DNA of 64,000 nt from Pseudoalteromonas sp. T1lg75 (GCF_002964705.1 NZ_PQCD01000015.1:186001-250000), one strand, 5' to 3'; counted from the first letter of the stretch, positions 41,766-52,861 are shown. A program made the numbers and translations. Notes: a model not told the origin generated them from the sequence alone.

Positions 41766-42731
41766 TTTGTGGTAGCTTAAGCAGGCTTCCACTTCTTCTT
41801 TTGAGCCCAAGATCACCGCCACACGCTGGTGAATTTGCTCTGGCTCGATATCCATGATGCGCTCATAGCCGGTTGAGGCCAGGCCACCGGCTTGCTCGAT
41901 AAGCATGGCCATAGGGTTGGCTTCATAAAGCAGGCGTAATTTATACGGCTTCTCTGGGTTTTTAGTGTCTTCCGGGTAGGTAAATAAACCACCACGGCTA
42001 AGCACACGGTGTACATCGCCGACCATAGCGGCAATCCAACGCATGTTGAAGTTGCGACCACGCGGCCCGGTTTCACCGGCCAAGAGATCGGCAATATAGT
42101 TTTGCATCGCCGGCTGCCAGTGGCGCTGGTTTGACGTGTTAATGGCGAACTCTTTGGTGTGCTCAGGCACCTTGGCAAAGTCTTGCGTCAGCAAGAAGGT
42201 GCCTTGGGTTTTGTCCAGGGTATAAATACGTGTACCTTGGCCCGTGGTCAGCGCCAACATGGTCGATGGACCGTATAGCACATAACCTGCTGCCACTTGC
42301 TGGTCACCCTTTTGCAGGAAGATATTGGGATCCGCCGGATCCGCATCTTTGGGCGCGCGCATCACAGAGAAAATGGTGCCAACCAGTGAATTGATATCAA
42401 TGTTTGATGAGCCATCGAGCGGATCAAATGCGACTATGTATTCCGCGTCCGGATTACCCGCAACCGTGCCTGGCTCTTCTTCCGAGGCAATGGCCTTCAC
42501 ATAACCAGACTCTAAAAGGATGTCTTTCAACAGCTGGTTGGAAAGTACGTCCAGTTTCTTTTGCGTTTCGCCCTGGATGTTCTCATCCAAGGTTGAACCA
42601 AGTACACCAGAAAGAGCACCTTGGCCAACACGGAAAGAGATTTCTTTACAGGCCGCTAAAATAGTACGGATAAGTGAAAGTAGGTCATGTGGGCAACCAT
42701 CTTCAAGCAAGACTGGGGGGAGTCGTCGCAT
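41763..42731 (-). CDS. fbp: Fructose-1,6-bisphosphatase class I
   Basis: Gluconeogenic phosphatase, 322 residues. Metal-site motifs IASEEEPG and [65 protein letters not shown]. Start ATG 42731. Monocistronic; convergent with sseA and divergent from the metalloprotease gene. Confidence 0.97.
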   Translation of the reverse strand: MRRLPPVLLEDGCPHDLLSLIRTILAACKEISFRVGQGALSGVLGSTLDENIQGETQKKLDVLSNQLLKDILLESGYVKAIASEEEPGTVAGNPDAEYIVAFDPLDGSSNIDINSLVGTIFSVMRAPKDADPADPNIFLQKGDQQVAAGYVLYGPSTMLALTTGQGTRIYTLDKTQGTFLLTQDFAKVPEHTKEFAINTSNQRHWQPAMQNYIADLLAGETGPRGRNFNMRWIAAMVGDVHRVLSRGGLFTYPEDTKNPEKPYKLRLLYEANPMAMLIEQAGGLASTGYERIMDIEPEQIHQRVAVILGSKEEVEACLSYHK

Positions 42732-42908
42732 CTTAATTGTTCCTAAGTTTTATGGGGTCTACACGACATTTTAAAGTGAGAGCATGTCGTCTAGATTACG
42801 CTGTCTATTTATCGCTTTGTGGTTGTAGATTGTATACATCGGGATATACTCAATGCTGATTAATTCCACACCCAAGCAACGATACCAATAACAACAAAAG
42901 TGAGAATC

Positions 42909-45337
42909 ATGCCAACTACGCAGATAATACGAATAGCACTGTTTCTTTTGTTCTTGCCTATGATAACCCAAGCGCAGGCAGCAATTAAGTCTATCAGCCA
43001 ATTTACTCAAAATATGAGCAAGTATCCGGGCTATTTTACCTTCTACTATGCCAATGATGAGGGCAAACTTTATCTCGAAGTGGATAAGTTGAAGGCCCCC
43101 TTCCTGTTACAGCAAAGCTTACCCTATGGCGTGGGCTCCAATGATATAGGCTTAGACCGTGGCCAGTTGGGTAATACTTATTTGGCGCAGTTCGAGCGCA
43201 TGGGCAACAAGGTGATGTTGCGCGCCTTGAACACCTACTACCGTGCCTCAAGCAGCAATAGTGCCGAGCAGCAAAGTGTTAATGAGGCCTTTGCCTCCAG
43301 TATTTTATATGGTTTGAAGTGCAGGCCAGCACGGATACTCGCGTACTGGTGGATTACACCCCTTATTTGTTAAGCGATGTGCACGGTGTTAGTCGTACCC
43401 TGGCGGCGCGCAAACAGGGTAACTTTAGTGTCGACACCAGCCGCAGTGCGGTGTTTATGGCGCGCAGCAAGTCATTTGTGAAAAATACCGAGCTGGAAGC
43501 GGTTATCACCTTTACCGGCACCAAGCCCGGCGAATTCGTTAAGCAGGTTAGCGCCGACCCTTACGCAATGAGCGTAAATATGCACCATTCCTTAATTGCC
43601 TTACCGGATGATAAATACCAGCCGCGAGCATTCCATCCGCAGTCTGGTTATTGGAGCGTAGAACACAAGGACTACTCGGCACCTTTGGGTGAGAGCATGC
43701 TGGTGCGTTATATTCCCCGCCATCGCCTGGCCAAAAAGCATCCTAACCAGGCTCTCAGTGAGCCGGTGAAACCCATTATTTATTACCTGGACCCGGGCGT
43801 GCCCGAGCCGGTGCGCACCGCTTTGCTTGACGGTGCCAAATGGTGGAATAACGCGTTTGAAAAAGCCGGCTATAAAAATGCCTTTCAGGTGAAAATGCTG
43901 CCCGAGCATGCCGACCCCATGGATGTACGCTTTAACGTCATTCAATGGGTCCATCGCGCCACCCGCGGCTGGTCATACGGAGGTTCGGTGATAGACCCGC
44001 GCACTGGCGAAATCATCAAGGGCCATGTGACCCTGGGGTCGCTGCGGGTACGCCAGGATATCCTGATTGCCGAAGCCTTGGCGGCTCCTTATAAAAAGGG
44101 TGATGAAGTTACCGCCGAGTTGCAGGCCATGGCGCTGGACCGCATTCGTCAGCTCAGCGCCCATGAAATTGGTCATACCCTGGGGATCGCCCATAACTTT
44201 GCCGCTTCACCTCAAGCACGGGCCTCGGTAATGGATTACCCTCATCCGTTAGTCAGCCTGGACGAGCAGGGAGTGCTGGATACATCGAAAGGCTATGCCA
44301 AGGGTATGGGCGTGTGGGATGAGCAGGTGATCAAATATGGTTATGGCGACTTCAGCCGCCAAAACGAAGCTCAAGCCCTGGCCAAGATCCTTGCCGAAAA
44401 TAAAGAGCTAGGCCTCGAGTTTATTTCCGACAGAGACGCCCGTGCGCAGGGCGGTGCCCACCCTAGCGGCCATTTGTGGGATAACGGCGATAACCCAAGT
44501 GCCGAATTGGAACGCGTGATGAAGGTGCGAGCGAAAGCCCTGGCCCGTTTTGGTGTTGAGAATATCAAATCCGGCACCTCCTTATCTCAGCTTGAAGAAG
44601 TACTGGTACCCCTGTATTTGTTCCACCGCTATCAGGTGGAAGCCGCGGTCAAGCTGATCGCCGGTGTGGATTACAGCTACGAGGTACGCGGTAAAGAGCA
44701 GGTGCAGGGCGCGCAAGTGGTCGATGCCAACGTGCAGCGCCAGGCCTTGGCAGCGCTGTTGCTTACCTTAGATGCCAAAGAGCTGGTGGTACCCGAGTCG
44801 ATTTTGGCCTTGATCCCGCCTAAAGCCTATGGCGAATACAGCACCCGTGAAAGCATAGTGGGTCGCACCGGTATTACCTTGGATGCCTTAGCTTTGCCTG
44901 AGGTGGCGGCAAATCACAGCTTGAGCCTGCTGTTACACCCGGAGCGCGTTAATCGCTTGGCACAACAGGGCGCCCGCTCCGAGCAAGCGTATAACCTAGA
45001 TGTATTACTTGATACCCTGGTGAAGCGGGTATTCGACAACAACCATGGCAATGCCATGGAGGCAAAAGTGCAACACCGTATTCAATGGTTGACGGCGCAG
45101 CACTTCGCAACCCTGGTTGCCAGCGACAAGGTGGCGCCGGAGGTGCAGGCTCAGTTTAAATTTTACCTGCAGCGTGTGGCCGAGGATTACAGACAAAACA
45201 AGCTGCTAGGAAGCGTCAGCTCTGGGGAAAGCGCCTTTAAACAACATCTGGCCGATGCCATTAATCACTTTCTGGAAAACGGTCAATGGCAACAAAGCTT
45301 TAAGCCATTACCTTTACCGCCGGGCTCGCCTATTTAG
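42909..45337 (+). pseudogene. Secreted zinc metalloprotease, frameshifted
   Basis: Zinc-dependent metalloprotease with HEIGHTLGIAHNF (HExxHxxGxxH), written in two frames. First frame from ATG 42909: signal peptide (MPTTQIIRIALFLLFLPMITQAQA) and the domain SKYPGYFTFYYANDEGKLYLEV, LPYGVGSNDIGLDRGQLG, up to FASSILYGL. Second frame resumes with VQASTDTRVLVDYTPYLLSDVHGVSR and runs to 45337. Adding one T to the TTT at about 43313-43315 (GGTTTG to GGTTTTG) restores one protein of about 810 residues, the normal length. Either a recent one-base loss or a miscalled homopolymer; the rest, including the active site, is intact. Function: broad extracytoplasmic protease by family. Confidence 0.85.
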
Positions 45338-45378
45338 GGAGACCCTAGGTAGATTGGTCAGGCTAAATTTGGCATCAT

Positions 45379-45420
45379 ATAAGGCCGCGCGATACTCACC
45401 TATTGCGCGGCCTTATTATT
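45379..45420 (+). terminator. Terminator after the metalloprotease
   Basis: Ten-base stem AAGGCCGCGC / GCGCGGCCTT with a 14-base loop, followed by ATTATTT. Confidence 0.8.
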
Positions 45421-45529
45421 TAGCCCGAGTGCGGGTTAAGAACTTAGCTACCACGACACATATAATTCGCTCAAGACTGATATGTCTAGCCAGATAGCAG
45501 CCCAGGTTCGGGCTATTTAGGAAGTCATT

Positions 45530-46885
45530 ATGCACATACATATTCTCGGCATTTGCGGCACCTTTATGGGCGGCATTGCGGCGATAGCCAAGGCGTTGGG
45601 CCACCATGTCACCGGCTCGGATCAAAACGTGTATCCGCCGATGAGCACACAGCTGGAAGAATTGGGCATTGAACTGGTGCAGGGCTACGATCCCGCGCAG
45701 TTAGAGCCGGCACCCGACGTGGTGGTGATTGGTAATGCCATGAGTCGTGGCAACCCTTGTGTTGAGTATGTGCTGGAAAAAGGCCTGCGCTATACCTCGG
45801 GACCTGAATGGCTAAAAGACCATATCTTGCGTGATAGTTGGGTATTAGCGGTGGCGGGGACCCATGGTAAAACCACCACCGCCAGTATGCTGGCCTGGGT
45901 GTTGGAATACGCCGGTCTTAAACCGGGCTTCTTAATTGGTGGTGTCGTACAGAATTTTGGGATCTCGGCGCGCGTGGGCGAAACCCCGTTTTTCGTTATC
46001 GAAGCCGATGAATACGACACGGCATTTTTCGACAAGCGCAGTAAGTTTGTTCACTACCTGCCAAGAACGCTGATCCTCAATAACCTGGAATTTGATCATG
46101 CGGACATTTTTGCCGATTTAGGAGCCATACAGACTCAGTTCCACCATTTACTGCGTACCCTGCCGGGCTCGGGCAAGGCGATTTACCCCAGCGATGATCA
46201 GGCTCTGGTCGAGGTGATCAATAAGGGCTTTTGGAGTGAACAAGAAGTCTTAGGCGCCGCGCAATGGGATTATCAGCTACTTAAGGCCGATGGCAGTGAA
46301 TTTACCGTATTGTTTGCCGGTGAGCCACAAGGCGTGGTGCGTTGGCAGGCCATTGGCGAGCATAATGTTAAGAACGCCCTGATGACGATAGCCGCCGCAC
46401 GCCATGTGGGTATTCCGGTGGCAACCAGCATCGCTGCGCTGGCGGAGTTTATCTCGCCAAAGCGCCGTATGGAGCACAAGGGTGAGGTGGCGGGTGTCAA
46501 CGTCTATGACGACTTTGCCCATCACCCCACGGCCATTGCCACCACCTTAGCGGGTTTGCGTGCCAAGGTGGGTGATGAGTCAATTATTGCGGTGCTTGAG
46601 CCGCGTTCGAACACCATGAAGATGGGCGTGCATCAGGATACCTTACTGGACTCCCTGGCTGAGGCCGATCAGGTGTTTTTATTCGAGCCTCCCGAGCTGG
46701 GCTGGTCATTGCAAGCGCGTGCCGAGCAGGCTGGTGCCCGTTGTTTGGCAGATATGGACGCCCTGGTGGACGAGATAGTGGCTGCCGCCGCCAAGGGGAG
46801 TCATATACTGATTATGAGTAACGGTGGCTTTGGCGGCATTCATCAGAAGCTACTCGATGCCTTGGCACAAAAGGAAACATCATGA
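45530..46885 (+). CDS. mpl: UDP-N-acetylmuramate:L-Ala-gamma-D-Glu-meso-DAP ligase
   Basis: Murein-peptide recycling ligase that reattaches the recovered tripeptide to UDP-MurNAc. 451 residues, Mur-ligase fold: [28 protein letters not shown] loop [72 protein letters not shown]. Overlaps ubiX by 4 bases (ATGA). Confidence 0.97.
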   Translation: MHIHILGICGTFMGGIAAIAKALGHHVTGSDQNVYPPMSTQLEELGIELVQGYDPAQLEPAPDVVVIGNAMSRGNPCVEYVLEKGLRYTSGPEWLKDHILRDSWVLAVAGTHGKTTTASMLAWVLEYAGLKPGFLIGGVVQNFGISARVGETPFFVIEADEYDTAFFDKRSKFVHYLPRTLILNNLEFDHADIFADLGAIQTQFHHLLRTLPGSGKAIYPSDDQALVEVINKGFWSEQEVLGAAQWDYQLLKADGSEFTVLFAGEPQGVVRWQAIGEHNVKNALMTIAAARHVGIPVATSIAALAEFISPKRRMEHKGEVAGVNVYDDFAHHPTAIATTLAGLRAKVGDESIIAVLEPRSNTMKMGVHQDTLLDSLAEADQVFLFEPPELGWSLQARAEQAGARCLADMDALVDEIVAAAAKGSHILIMSNGGFGGIHQKLLDALAQKETS

Positions 46886-47505
46886 GTACATTCAAAGAAC
46901 CTATCACTCTTGCCTTTAGCGGCGCCTCCGGCGCCCCATACGGTCTGCGATTATTGCAGGTGTTGATTGAGCAGGGCCACCAGGTGTTTGTGTTGATCTC
47001 CAGCGCTGCCCGGGTGGTGTTTGACACCGAATCCGGCATTAAGCTGTCGGGTAATGAAGAGAAAGCCACGCAGCAGCTGAGCGAGCTGGTTCATGCCCAA
47101 GACGGTCAACTTAAAGTATTCGGTAAGGACAACTGGTTTAGCCCGGTGGCGTCGGGCTCCGCCGCGCCGAAAAAAATGGTGGTCTGCCCGTGCAGTGCCG
47201 GCACCGTCTCGGCCATCGCTACCGGCGCCTCGGATAACCTGATGGAGCGCGCCGCTGATGTGGTGATTAAAGAACGCGGACAGCTGATTTTAGTACCCAG
47301 AGAAACCCCTTTTAGCGAAATTCACCTGGAAAACATGCTTAAACTGGCGCGCATGGGCGTCACCATTATGCCGGCGGCTCCGGGCTTTTATCATCAACCC
47401 GAGTCGATAGCCGATCTGGTCGACTTTATGGTAGCCCGTATTCTCGATCATCTCGGGATAGCGCAAACACTTACCTCGCGTTGGGGTTATGGAGAGCAAA
47501 AATAA
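46882..47505 (+). CDS. ubiX: Flavin prenyltransferase UbiX
   Basis: Makes the prenylated FMN cofactor needed by the UbiD decarboxylase in ubiquinone synthesis. 207 residues; [89 protein letters not shown] and a C-terminal helix. Translationally coupled to mpl; yadG follows with no gap. Confidence 0.96.
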   Translation: MSTFKEPITLAFSGASGAPYGLRLLQVLIEQGHQVFVLISSAARVVFDTESGIKLSGNEEKATQQLSELVHAQDGQLKVFGKDNWFSPVASGSAAPKKMVVCPCSAGTVSAIATGASDNLMERAADVVIKERGQLILVPRETPFSEIHLENMLKLARMGVTIMPAAPGFYHQPESIADLVDFMVARILDHLGIAQTLTSRWGYGEQK

Positions 47506-48426
47506 ATGACCATTGCATTGAATATTCAAGGGTTAAAAAAGACCTATAAAAACGGCGTTGAAGCCGTCAAAGGCATTGATTTACAAGTTCAGCAGGGCGA
47601 CTTCTTTGCCCTGCTAGGCCCCAATGGGGCGGGCAAGTCCACCACCATAGGGGTGATCTCATCCCTGGTGAATAAAACGGCGGGCAAGGTGGAGGTCTTC
47701 GGTCATGATATCGATACCGACCTGGAAGCGGCTAAGTCGGAACTGGGCTTGGTCCCGCAGGAGTTTAACTTTAGCCAGTTTGAAACCCTGCAACAGATTT
47801 TAGTCAACCAGGCGGGCTATTATGGCGTGCCTCGTGCCGAAGCCCATAAACGCGCCGATAAGTACCTGGCACAGCTTGGTCTGTTAGACAAAAAAGACAA
47901 GGCCGCGCGCACCCTTTCCGGGGGGATGAAGCGTCGCCTGATGATCGCCCGTGCCCTGATGCACGAGCCCAAGTTGTTGATCCTCGACGAGCCAACCGCC
48001 GGTGTCGATATCGAATTGCGCCGCTCCATGTGGGATTTCTTACGTGAAATCAACAAACAAGGCGTGACCATTATCCTGACCACGCACTACCTTGAAGAAG
48101 CCGAGTTGCTGTGTAAAAACATCGCCATTATCGACCATGGCACCATAGTGGAGCACACCACCATCAAAGCCCTGCTGGCCAAGCTGGATAAGGAAACCTT
48201 TGTGCTCGATTTAAAACAACCGGTGCAACCGGTGAGTCTGGACGGCTATCAGTTTGCCCTGACCGACGAGCATACCTTGGAGGTTGAAGTAGCCAAGTCA
48301 CAGGGCCTTAATGGTGTATTTAGTGCCTTGAGTGAGCAGGGGAATACGGTGCTAAGCATGCGTAACAAGGCAAACCGTTTAGAAGAGTTGTTCGTTGGCT
48401 TGTTAAATCAAGGGCGAGGGGAGTAA
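47506..48426 (+). CDS. yadG: ABC transporter ATP-binding protein (YadG type)
   Basis: 306 residues: Walker A LLGPNGAGKSTTIG, Q-loop LVPQEFNFSQF, signature LSGGMKRRLMIARAL, Walker B LLILDEPTAGVD, switch His in TTHYLEEAE, and an about 90-residue C-terminal extension. Partner of the ABC-2 permease two bases downstream. The substrate of YadGH is not established. Confidence 0.92.
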   Translation: MTIALNIQGLKKTYKNGVEAVKGIDLQVQQGDFFALLGPNGAGKSTTIGVISSLVNKTAGKVEVFGHDIDTDLEAAKSELGLVPQEFNFSQFETLQQILVNQAGYYGVPRAEAHKRADKYLAQLGLLDKKDKAARTLSGGMKRRLMIARALMHEPKLLILDEPTAGVDIELRRSMWDFLREINKQGVTIILTTHYLEEAELLCKNIAIIDHGTIVEHTTIKALLAKLDKETFVLDLKQPVQPVSLDGYQFALTDEHTLEVEVAKSQGLNGVFSALSEQGNTVLSMRNKANRLEELFVGLLNQGRGE

Positions 48427-48428
48427 GC

Positions 48429-49196
48429 ATGTTGAAATATGGCGTTGCGCTAAAAAGTATTTGGATCAAAGAGTGTATTCGGTTCTTGCGAATTTGGGTG
48501 CAAACCCTGGTACCCCCGGCAATCACCATGACCTTGTATTTCGTTATTTTTGGCAGCCTGATCGGCTCGCGTATCGGCGAGATGGGCGGTTTTAGTTATA
48601 TGGAGTTTATCGTTCCGGGTCTTATTATGATGTCGGTGATCACTAACTCCTACTCTAATGTTGCCTCAAGCTTCTATTCCACCAAGTTCCAAAAGAGCAT
48701 CGAAGAGCTGCTGGTGGCACCGGTGCCGAATTACATCATAGTGCTGGGTTACATGGGCGGTGGCATGGCACGCGGTATGCTGGTGGGCTTAATTGTGACC
48801 CTGGTATCGCTGTTTTTTGTGGATATCCAAATTCATAATATCTTCGTAATTGTGGCGACTGTGATCCTCACCTCGGCGGTGTTTGCCCTGGGGGGTTTGA
48901 TCAACGCCGTGTATGCCAATAGCTTTGATGATATCAGTATTATCCCCACCTTTGTGCTGACACCGCTCACCTATTTAGGCGGCGTGTTTTATTCCATCTC
49001 ACTCTTGCCTGAATTTTGGCAAGGGGTGTCGCAGATCAACCCCATTATCTACATGGTCAATGCCTTCCGTTTCGGCTTTTTAGGGGTGTCTGATGTGAAC
49101 ATCTGGTTCGCCTTTAGTGTGCTACTGGTATTTATCACAGTGTTATTTACGGTCGCACTGACATTAATTCGCAAGGGTGTGGGGCTGCGTCACTGA
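48429..49196 (+). CDS. yadH: ABC-2 type permease (YadH type)
   Basis: 255-residue ABC-2 membrane protein with six helices; family motifs FGSLIGSRIG, YMEFIVPGLIMMSVITNSYSNVASSFYSTKFQKSIEELLVAPV and FVLTPLTYLGGVFYSI. Coupled to yadG upstream and overlapped by the TrmB-like gene (TGATG). Confidence 0.93.
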   Translation: MLKYGVALKSIWIKECIRFLRIWVQTLVPPAITMTLYFVIFGSLIGSRIGEMGGFSYMEFIVPGLIMMSVITNSYSNVASSFYSTKFQKSIEELLVAPVPNYIIVLGYMGGGMARGMLVGLIVTLVSLFFVDIQIHNIFVIVATVILTSAVFALGGLINAVYANSFDDISIIPTFVLTPLTYLGGVFYSISLLPEFWQGVSQINPIIYMVNAFRFGFLGVSDVNIWFAFSVLLVFITVLFTVALTLIRKGVGLRH

Positions 49197-49861
49197 TGAG
49201 CGAAGCAAATTCAAGAGCCATAGTTTCTAACCAGCCAAGCCTGCATGAAAAGCTTGATGAAGTGGTTAATAAGCACCTGACGGCGGAGTTTAAAAAGCCT
49301 ATCGCCGCACATACACAAGCGGCCTTTGATGAGGTGAATGCCAAGGTGCAGGCCTTTAATGGCCCCATCATCCTCGACTCCTGCTGCGGCGTCGGGGAGA
49401 GTACCGCCAATTTGGCTAAGCTGCACCCGCAAGCCCTAGTGATCGGCATAGACAAGTCTGCGCATCGTTTAGATAAGCATGATGTGCAATATCGCCAGGA
49501 CGAAAATGGTCAGTATATGCTGGTGCAAGCGGATCTGAACGACTTTTGGCGCCTGGCGGTACAGGCAAAATGGCAGCCAACACACCATTACTTGTTGTAT
49601 CCAAACCCCTGGCCCAAGGCCAAGCATTTGCAACGACGCTGGCATGGCGCCGCGGTGTTCCCAAGCATAGTGCAGCTAGGTGGTCGGCTTGAACTACGTA
49701 GCAACTGGGATATTTACGTGCGTGAGTTTGCCCGCGCTCTGCAATTGGCGGGACACCCTACTGGGGTCAGTGAATATGCCAGTGACACAGCCATTACCCC
49801 GTTCGAACGTAAGTATTGGGCCAGTGGTCAACAAAGCTATCGTTTGGTGGTGCAACTGTAG
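49196..49861 (+). CDS. TrmB-like SAM-dependent methyltransferase
   Basis: 221 residues of the tRNA (guanine-N7) methyltransferase fold but unlike canonical TrmB at the ends. SAM loop ILDSCCGVGESTANLAKLHPQALVIGIDKS, then YLLYPNPWPKAKHLQRRWHGAAVFP, which matches the catalytic PDPWPKKRH..RR region with Asn in place of Asp. About 50 extra N-terminal residues replace the usual TrmB start. It is coupled to yadH. Probably a paralogue modifying an RNA or nucleotide; true TrmB would be expected elsewhere. Confidence 0.75.
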   Translation: MSEANSRAIVSNQPSLHEKLDEVVNKHLTAEFKKPIAAHTQAAFDEVNAKVQAFNGPIILDSCCGVGESTANLAKLHPQALVIGIDKSAHRLDKHDVQYRQDENGQYMLVQADLNDFWRLAVQAKWQPTHHYLLYPNPWPKAKHLQRRWHGAAVFPSIVQLGGRLELRSNWDIYVREFARALQLAGHPTGVSEYASDTAITPFERKYWASGQQSYRLVVQL

Positions 49862-50043
49862 TTATCAGGGCGCGCGGGAGTGTGAGCCTGTGGCGCCCAT
49901 ATCATTGCCATTTATAGTGAAAATGTCGCAAAAAGTTCATGCAAGGTTCTTAAATTTGACCAAAGCTGCAAGACTTTCTAAGGTGATTGCTATAAAGTGA
50001 GCGCAAGTAAATTGAACCGCTTGTAGCGATCCGTCATCGCCCT

Positions 50044-50066
50044 ATACCAGTTCAGTGAATTGGTAT
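50044..50066. repeat. Short near-perfect palindrome related to the MITE ends
   Basis: ATACCAGTTCA, one base, TGAATTGGTAT: 11-base arms with one mismatch. ATACCA-TTC is also the tip of the MITE-like element at 37851. It lies 26 bases before the panP ATG. Confidence 0.55.
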
Positions 50067-50091
50067 CCAAGCCAACCCAATTAGGTATGTC

Positions 50092-51720
50092 ATGAGTGAT
50101 AAGCGTTTTGCCGTAGCATCAGAGCAAAGCTTGATGCGCGTCTTTACGGTGCCAGAGGCACCGGACTCAACGCTCAGCAAAATAGAAGCCGAAATCTCCA
50201 GTAACCTGGCCGGTTTTCTGAATGAGAACATCGCTGCGGTGGAAAAGCCGCTGCATGAAATTGAGCGCGATTTCGAATCGGCGCACATCCCCGAAGAACC
50301 TATGTTTGTCAGCGCTCACGCTCAGGACATCATGGATAAGCTGGTGGCGCATTCGGTGCACACCGCGGCCCCAAGCTTTATTGGTCATATGACCTCGGCG
50401 CTGCCACACTTTGTGTTGCCGCTTTCAAAGCTGATGGTGGGCTTAAACCAGAATCTGGTAAAAATTGAAACCTCTAAGGCCTTTACGCCTTTGGAGCGTC
50501 AGGTTATCGGCATGCTGCATCATATGGCCTATGGCCGTAAACAGGGGTTTTACGATAAGTGGATGCACAGTGCCAAGACCTCGCTCGGTGCCTTCTGCTC
50601 AGGCGGGACTGTGGCTAATATCACGGCGCTGTGGATCGCCCGTAACCGTTTACTCAAACCCGAGGGTGACTTTAAAGGCATAGGCGCTCAAGGCCTGGTA
50701 GCGGCCATGTTCCACTATGGTTATAAGGGTCTGGCGGTACTGGTGTCGGAGCGAGGCCACTATTCTCTGGGTAAGTCGGCAGATTTGCTCGGTATAGGTC
50801 GCGATCACTTTATTTCCATTCCCACCGACAAAGACAACAAGGTGGATGTCGAGGCCATGCGCAAAGAAGCACAGGCGCTGCAGGCCCAAGGAATTAAGGT
50901 GATGGCCATAGTCGGTGTAGCGGGGACCACGGAAACCGGGAATATCGACCCACTCAATGAGATGGCCGATTTGGCGGCGGAAATAGACTGTCACTTCCAT
51001 GTTGATGCGGCCTGGGGCGGCGCGACCTTGTTGTCGCAAAATGCCCGCCACCTGTTGGCCGGTATCGAACGTGCCGACTCCATCACCATAGATGCACATA
51101 AACAAATGTATGTGCCAATGGGAGCCGGTATCGTGCTGTTTAAAGACCCCAGCGCCACCGATGCCATCGAGCATCACGCCGAGTATATCTTGCGTAAGGG
51201 CTCGAAAGACTTGGGCAGCCATACCCTGGAAGGAAGTCGTCCTGGCATGGCGATGCTGGTGCATGCCTGCTTGCGCATTATTGGCCGTAAGGGCTATGAA
51301 ATGCTGATCGACAAGAGTTTGGACAAGGCCCGTTACTTTGCCGATTTAATTAAGGCGGAGCCGGACTTTGAACTGATCTCCGAGCCCGAATTGTGTTTGC
51401 TGACCTATCGCTACGTGCCAGAGGCCATCAAGACGCGCTTAAAAAGCGCCGATGAGCAAACCAAGCTGGATATCTATGCGGCGCTTAACCGCTTTACCGC
51501 CAGTATGCAGAAGCGTCAGCGTGAAGCCGGGCGCTCATTCGTCTCGCGGACCCGCTTAACACCGCCCGAGTATGGTTATCAGCCGACCGTGGTATTTCGT
51601 GTGGTATTGGCTAACCCATTAACTTCGAAAGATATACTTCAAGATATCCTGGCGGAGCAGCGTGAGTTGGCCTTGTCCGATCCCATGTATAAGAAATACC
51701 TGGCGAAATACTTAACCTGA
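50092..51720 (+). CDS. panP: PLP-dependent aspartate 1-decarboxylase PanP
   Basis: 542-residue group II decarboxylase of the glutamate-decarboxylase fold. Motifs: FIGHMTSALPHFVLPLSKLMVGLNQN, FCSGGTVANITALWIARN, SERGHYSLGKSADLLG, GVAGTTETGNIDPL, HVDAAWGGA and the PLP lysine in IDAHKQMYVPMG (Lys337). Length and ends match the PanP type, which supplies beta-alanine for CoA in Vibrio and relatives. Aspartate rather than glutamate is inferred from family, not from the sequence alone. Confidence 0.88.
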   Translation: MSDKRFAVASEQSLMRVFTVPEAPDSTLSKIEAEISSNLAGFLNENIAAVEKPLHEIERDFESAHIPEEPMFVSAHAQDIMDKLVAHSVHTAAPSFIGHMTSALPHFVLPLSKLMVGLNQNLVKIETSKAFTPLERQVIGMLHHMAYGRKQGFYDKWMHSAKTSLGAFCSGGTVANITALWIARNRLLKPEGDFKGIGAQGLVAAMFHYGYKGLAVLVSERGHYSLGKSADLLGIGRDHFISIPTDKDNKVDVEAMRKEAQALQAQGIKVMAIVGVAGTTETGNIDPLNEMADLAAEIDCHFHVDAAWGGATLLSQNARHLLAGIERADSITIDAHKQMYVPMGAGIVLFKDPSATDAIEHHAEYILRKGSKDLGSHTLEGSRPGMAMLVHACLRIIGRKGYEMLIDKSLDKARYFADLIKAEPDFELISEPELCLLTYRYVPEAIKTRLKSADEQTKLDIYAALNRFTASMQKRQREAGRSFVSRTRLTPPEYGYQPTVVFRVVLANPLTSKDILQDILAEQRELALSDPMYKKYLAKYLT

Positions 51721-51913
51721 GGTTTGGGTAAGGGGTGAGCTAACTTATTGTTTTTTTAAAGTTCACTATAAATACCCCCTTGTCTAGCCAGAGAGTTTTA
51801 GGGATAACCAGGCGAATTTACGCACTAATAGCTGGCTATTGGTAGTGAATTCAACGCCGTTAGCGCCAAAACTGGCTGCTAGAAAGGCATTAGCTATCCG
51901 AAGCTCAGGTTAC

Positions 51914-52855
51914 TTATAACTGCTCACAAAAGTTGAGTAAATCGCGCAGCAGGGCTTTACGAATGGAGTCCTGCTCGCATAATAGCTCATGCCTCGCACC
52001 TAGGTAGGATTTTAATACCGCCTTGTGCTGCGCATGTACATAGTCTTGATAGGGCGAGGTATCGACCACGCTATCCTCCTGCGCCGCGGCAATAAACAAG
52101 GGCACCGGGCACTGACTCTGCCTGAGTTGAGCGATTGCCTTAAAGGCCGCATCCAGCCACTTATAGGTCACACCACCGAGCTGTAACTCCGGGCTTTGCT
52201 GATACAGGGCACGAAAACGCCGGTAACGCTCCTCGCTGTGAGTTAATTCATTTTCGTTAAATGGTACCGCCGCATAAGGGCCGTGCCCGGGCACATAGCC
52301 CTCGCCCTTAGTAAAGGTGCAGACCGAGCTGGCCCACAACTTGGCAAGCCAGGGGGCTGTTGAACCCGTGTTTATTTGCAACATGGGCGCACTTAAAAAG
52401 AGCCCGGCAAACTGCTCTGGGTGAGTGCAAACATAGTCCAGGGCAATGGCGCCGCCCATGGAGTGACCGAGCAGGATTTTTTTGCCCTGCCACTGAGGGT
52501 TCACTACCTCGGTGATAAACTGGTGCAGATCTGATTTATAGTCATCAAAGTGGCCGACATAGCCCTTGTGCACATCGGCGAGATGGCGGTAAGAGCGCCC
52601 CTGACCCTGATGGTCGACAATAAACACGGCGATATTGTTACGCGCCAACTCCCACAGCAACTCCTGATATTTTTGTGCCGCCTCGATGCGTCCCGAGCTG
52701 ATCACTATGGCGTAATCGGCGCGATAGGGCAGATGATAGGCATAAAACAACTTGCCGTGCTTGGTTTCCAAAAAGCCTGAGCTCATCTCCTGGTGCCAAA
52801 AATGGGCGATGGCGTCATCGTTTTTATGGAGCAGGGCTTCGCTGGAATAAAACAT
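51914..52855 (-). CDS. Alpha/beta hydrolase, lysophospholipase type
   Basis: 313 residues. Nucleophile elbow GHSMGGAIALDY (Ser near residue 117), oxyanion region VDHQGQGRS, acid residue in AAQEDSVVD and His in GARHELLCE. Similar to PldB/YqiA-type lysophospholipases and monoglyceride lipases. No signal peptide. It begins 6 bases after cpxA, so it is probably transcribed with cpxRA and may answer to envelope stress. Confidence 0.85.
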   Translation of the reverse strand: MFYSSEALLHKNDDAIAHFWHQEMSSGFLETKHGKLFYAYHLPYRADYAIVISSGRIEAAQKYQELLWELARNNIAVFIVDHQGQGRSYRHLADVHKGYVGHFDDYKSDLHQFITEVVNPQWQGKKILLGHSMGGAIALDYVCTHPEQFAGLFLSAPMLQINTGSTAPWLAKLWASSVCTFTKGEGYVPGHGPYAAVPFNENELTHSEERYRRFRALYQQSPELQLGGVTYKWLDAAFKAIAQLRQSQCPVPLFIAAAQEDSVVDTSPYQDYVHAQHKAVLKSYLGARHELLCEQDSIRKALLRDLLNFCEQL

Positions 52856-52861
52856 TCAGTA

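Noticed and set aside
50650..51264. 204-residue antisense frame inside panP
   Set aside because: Shadow frame over conserved decarboxylase motifs.
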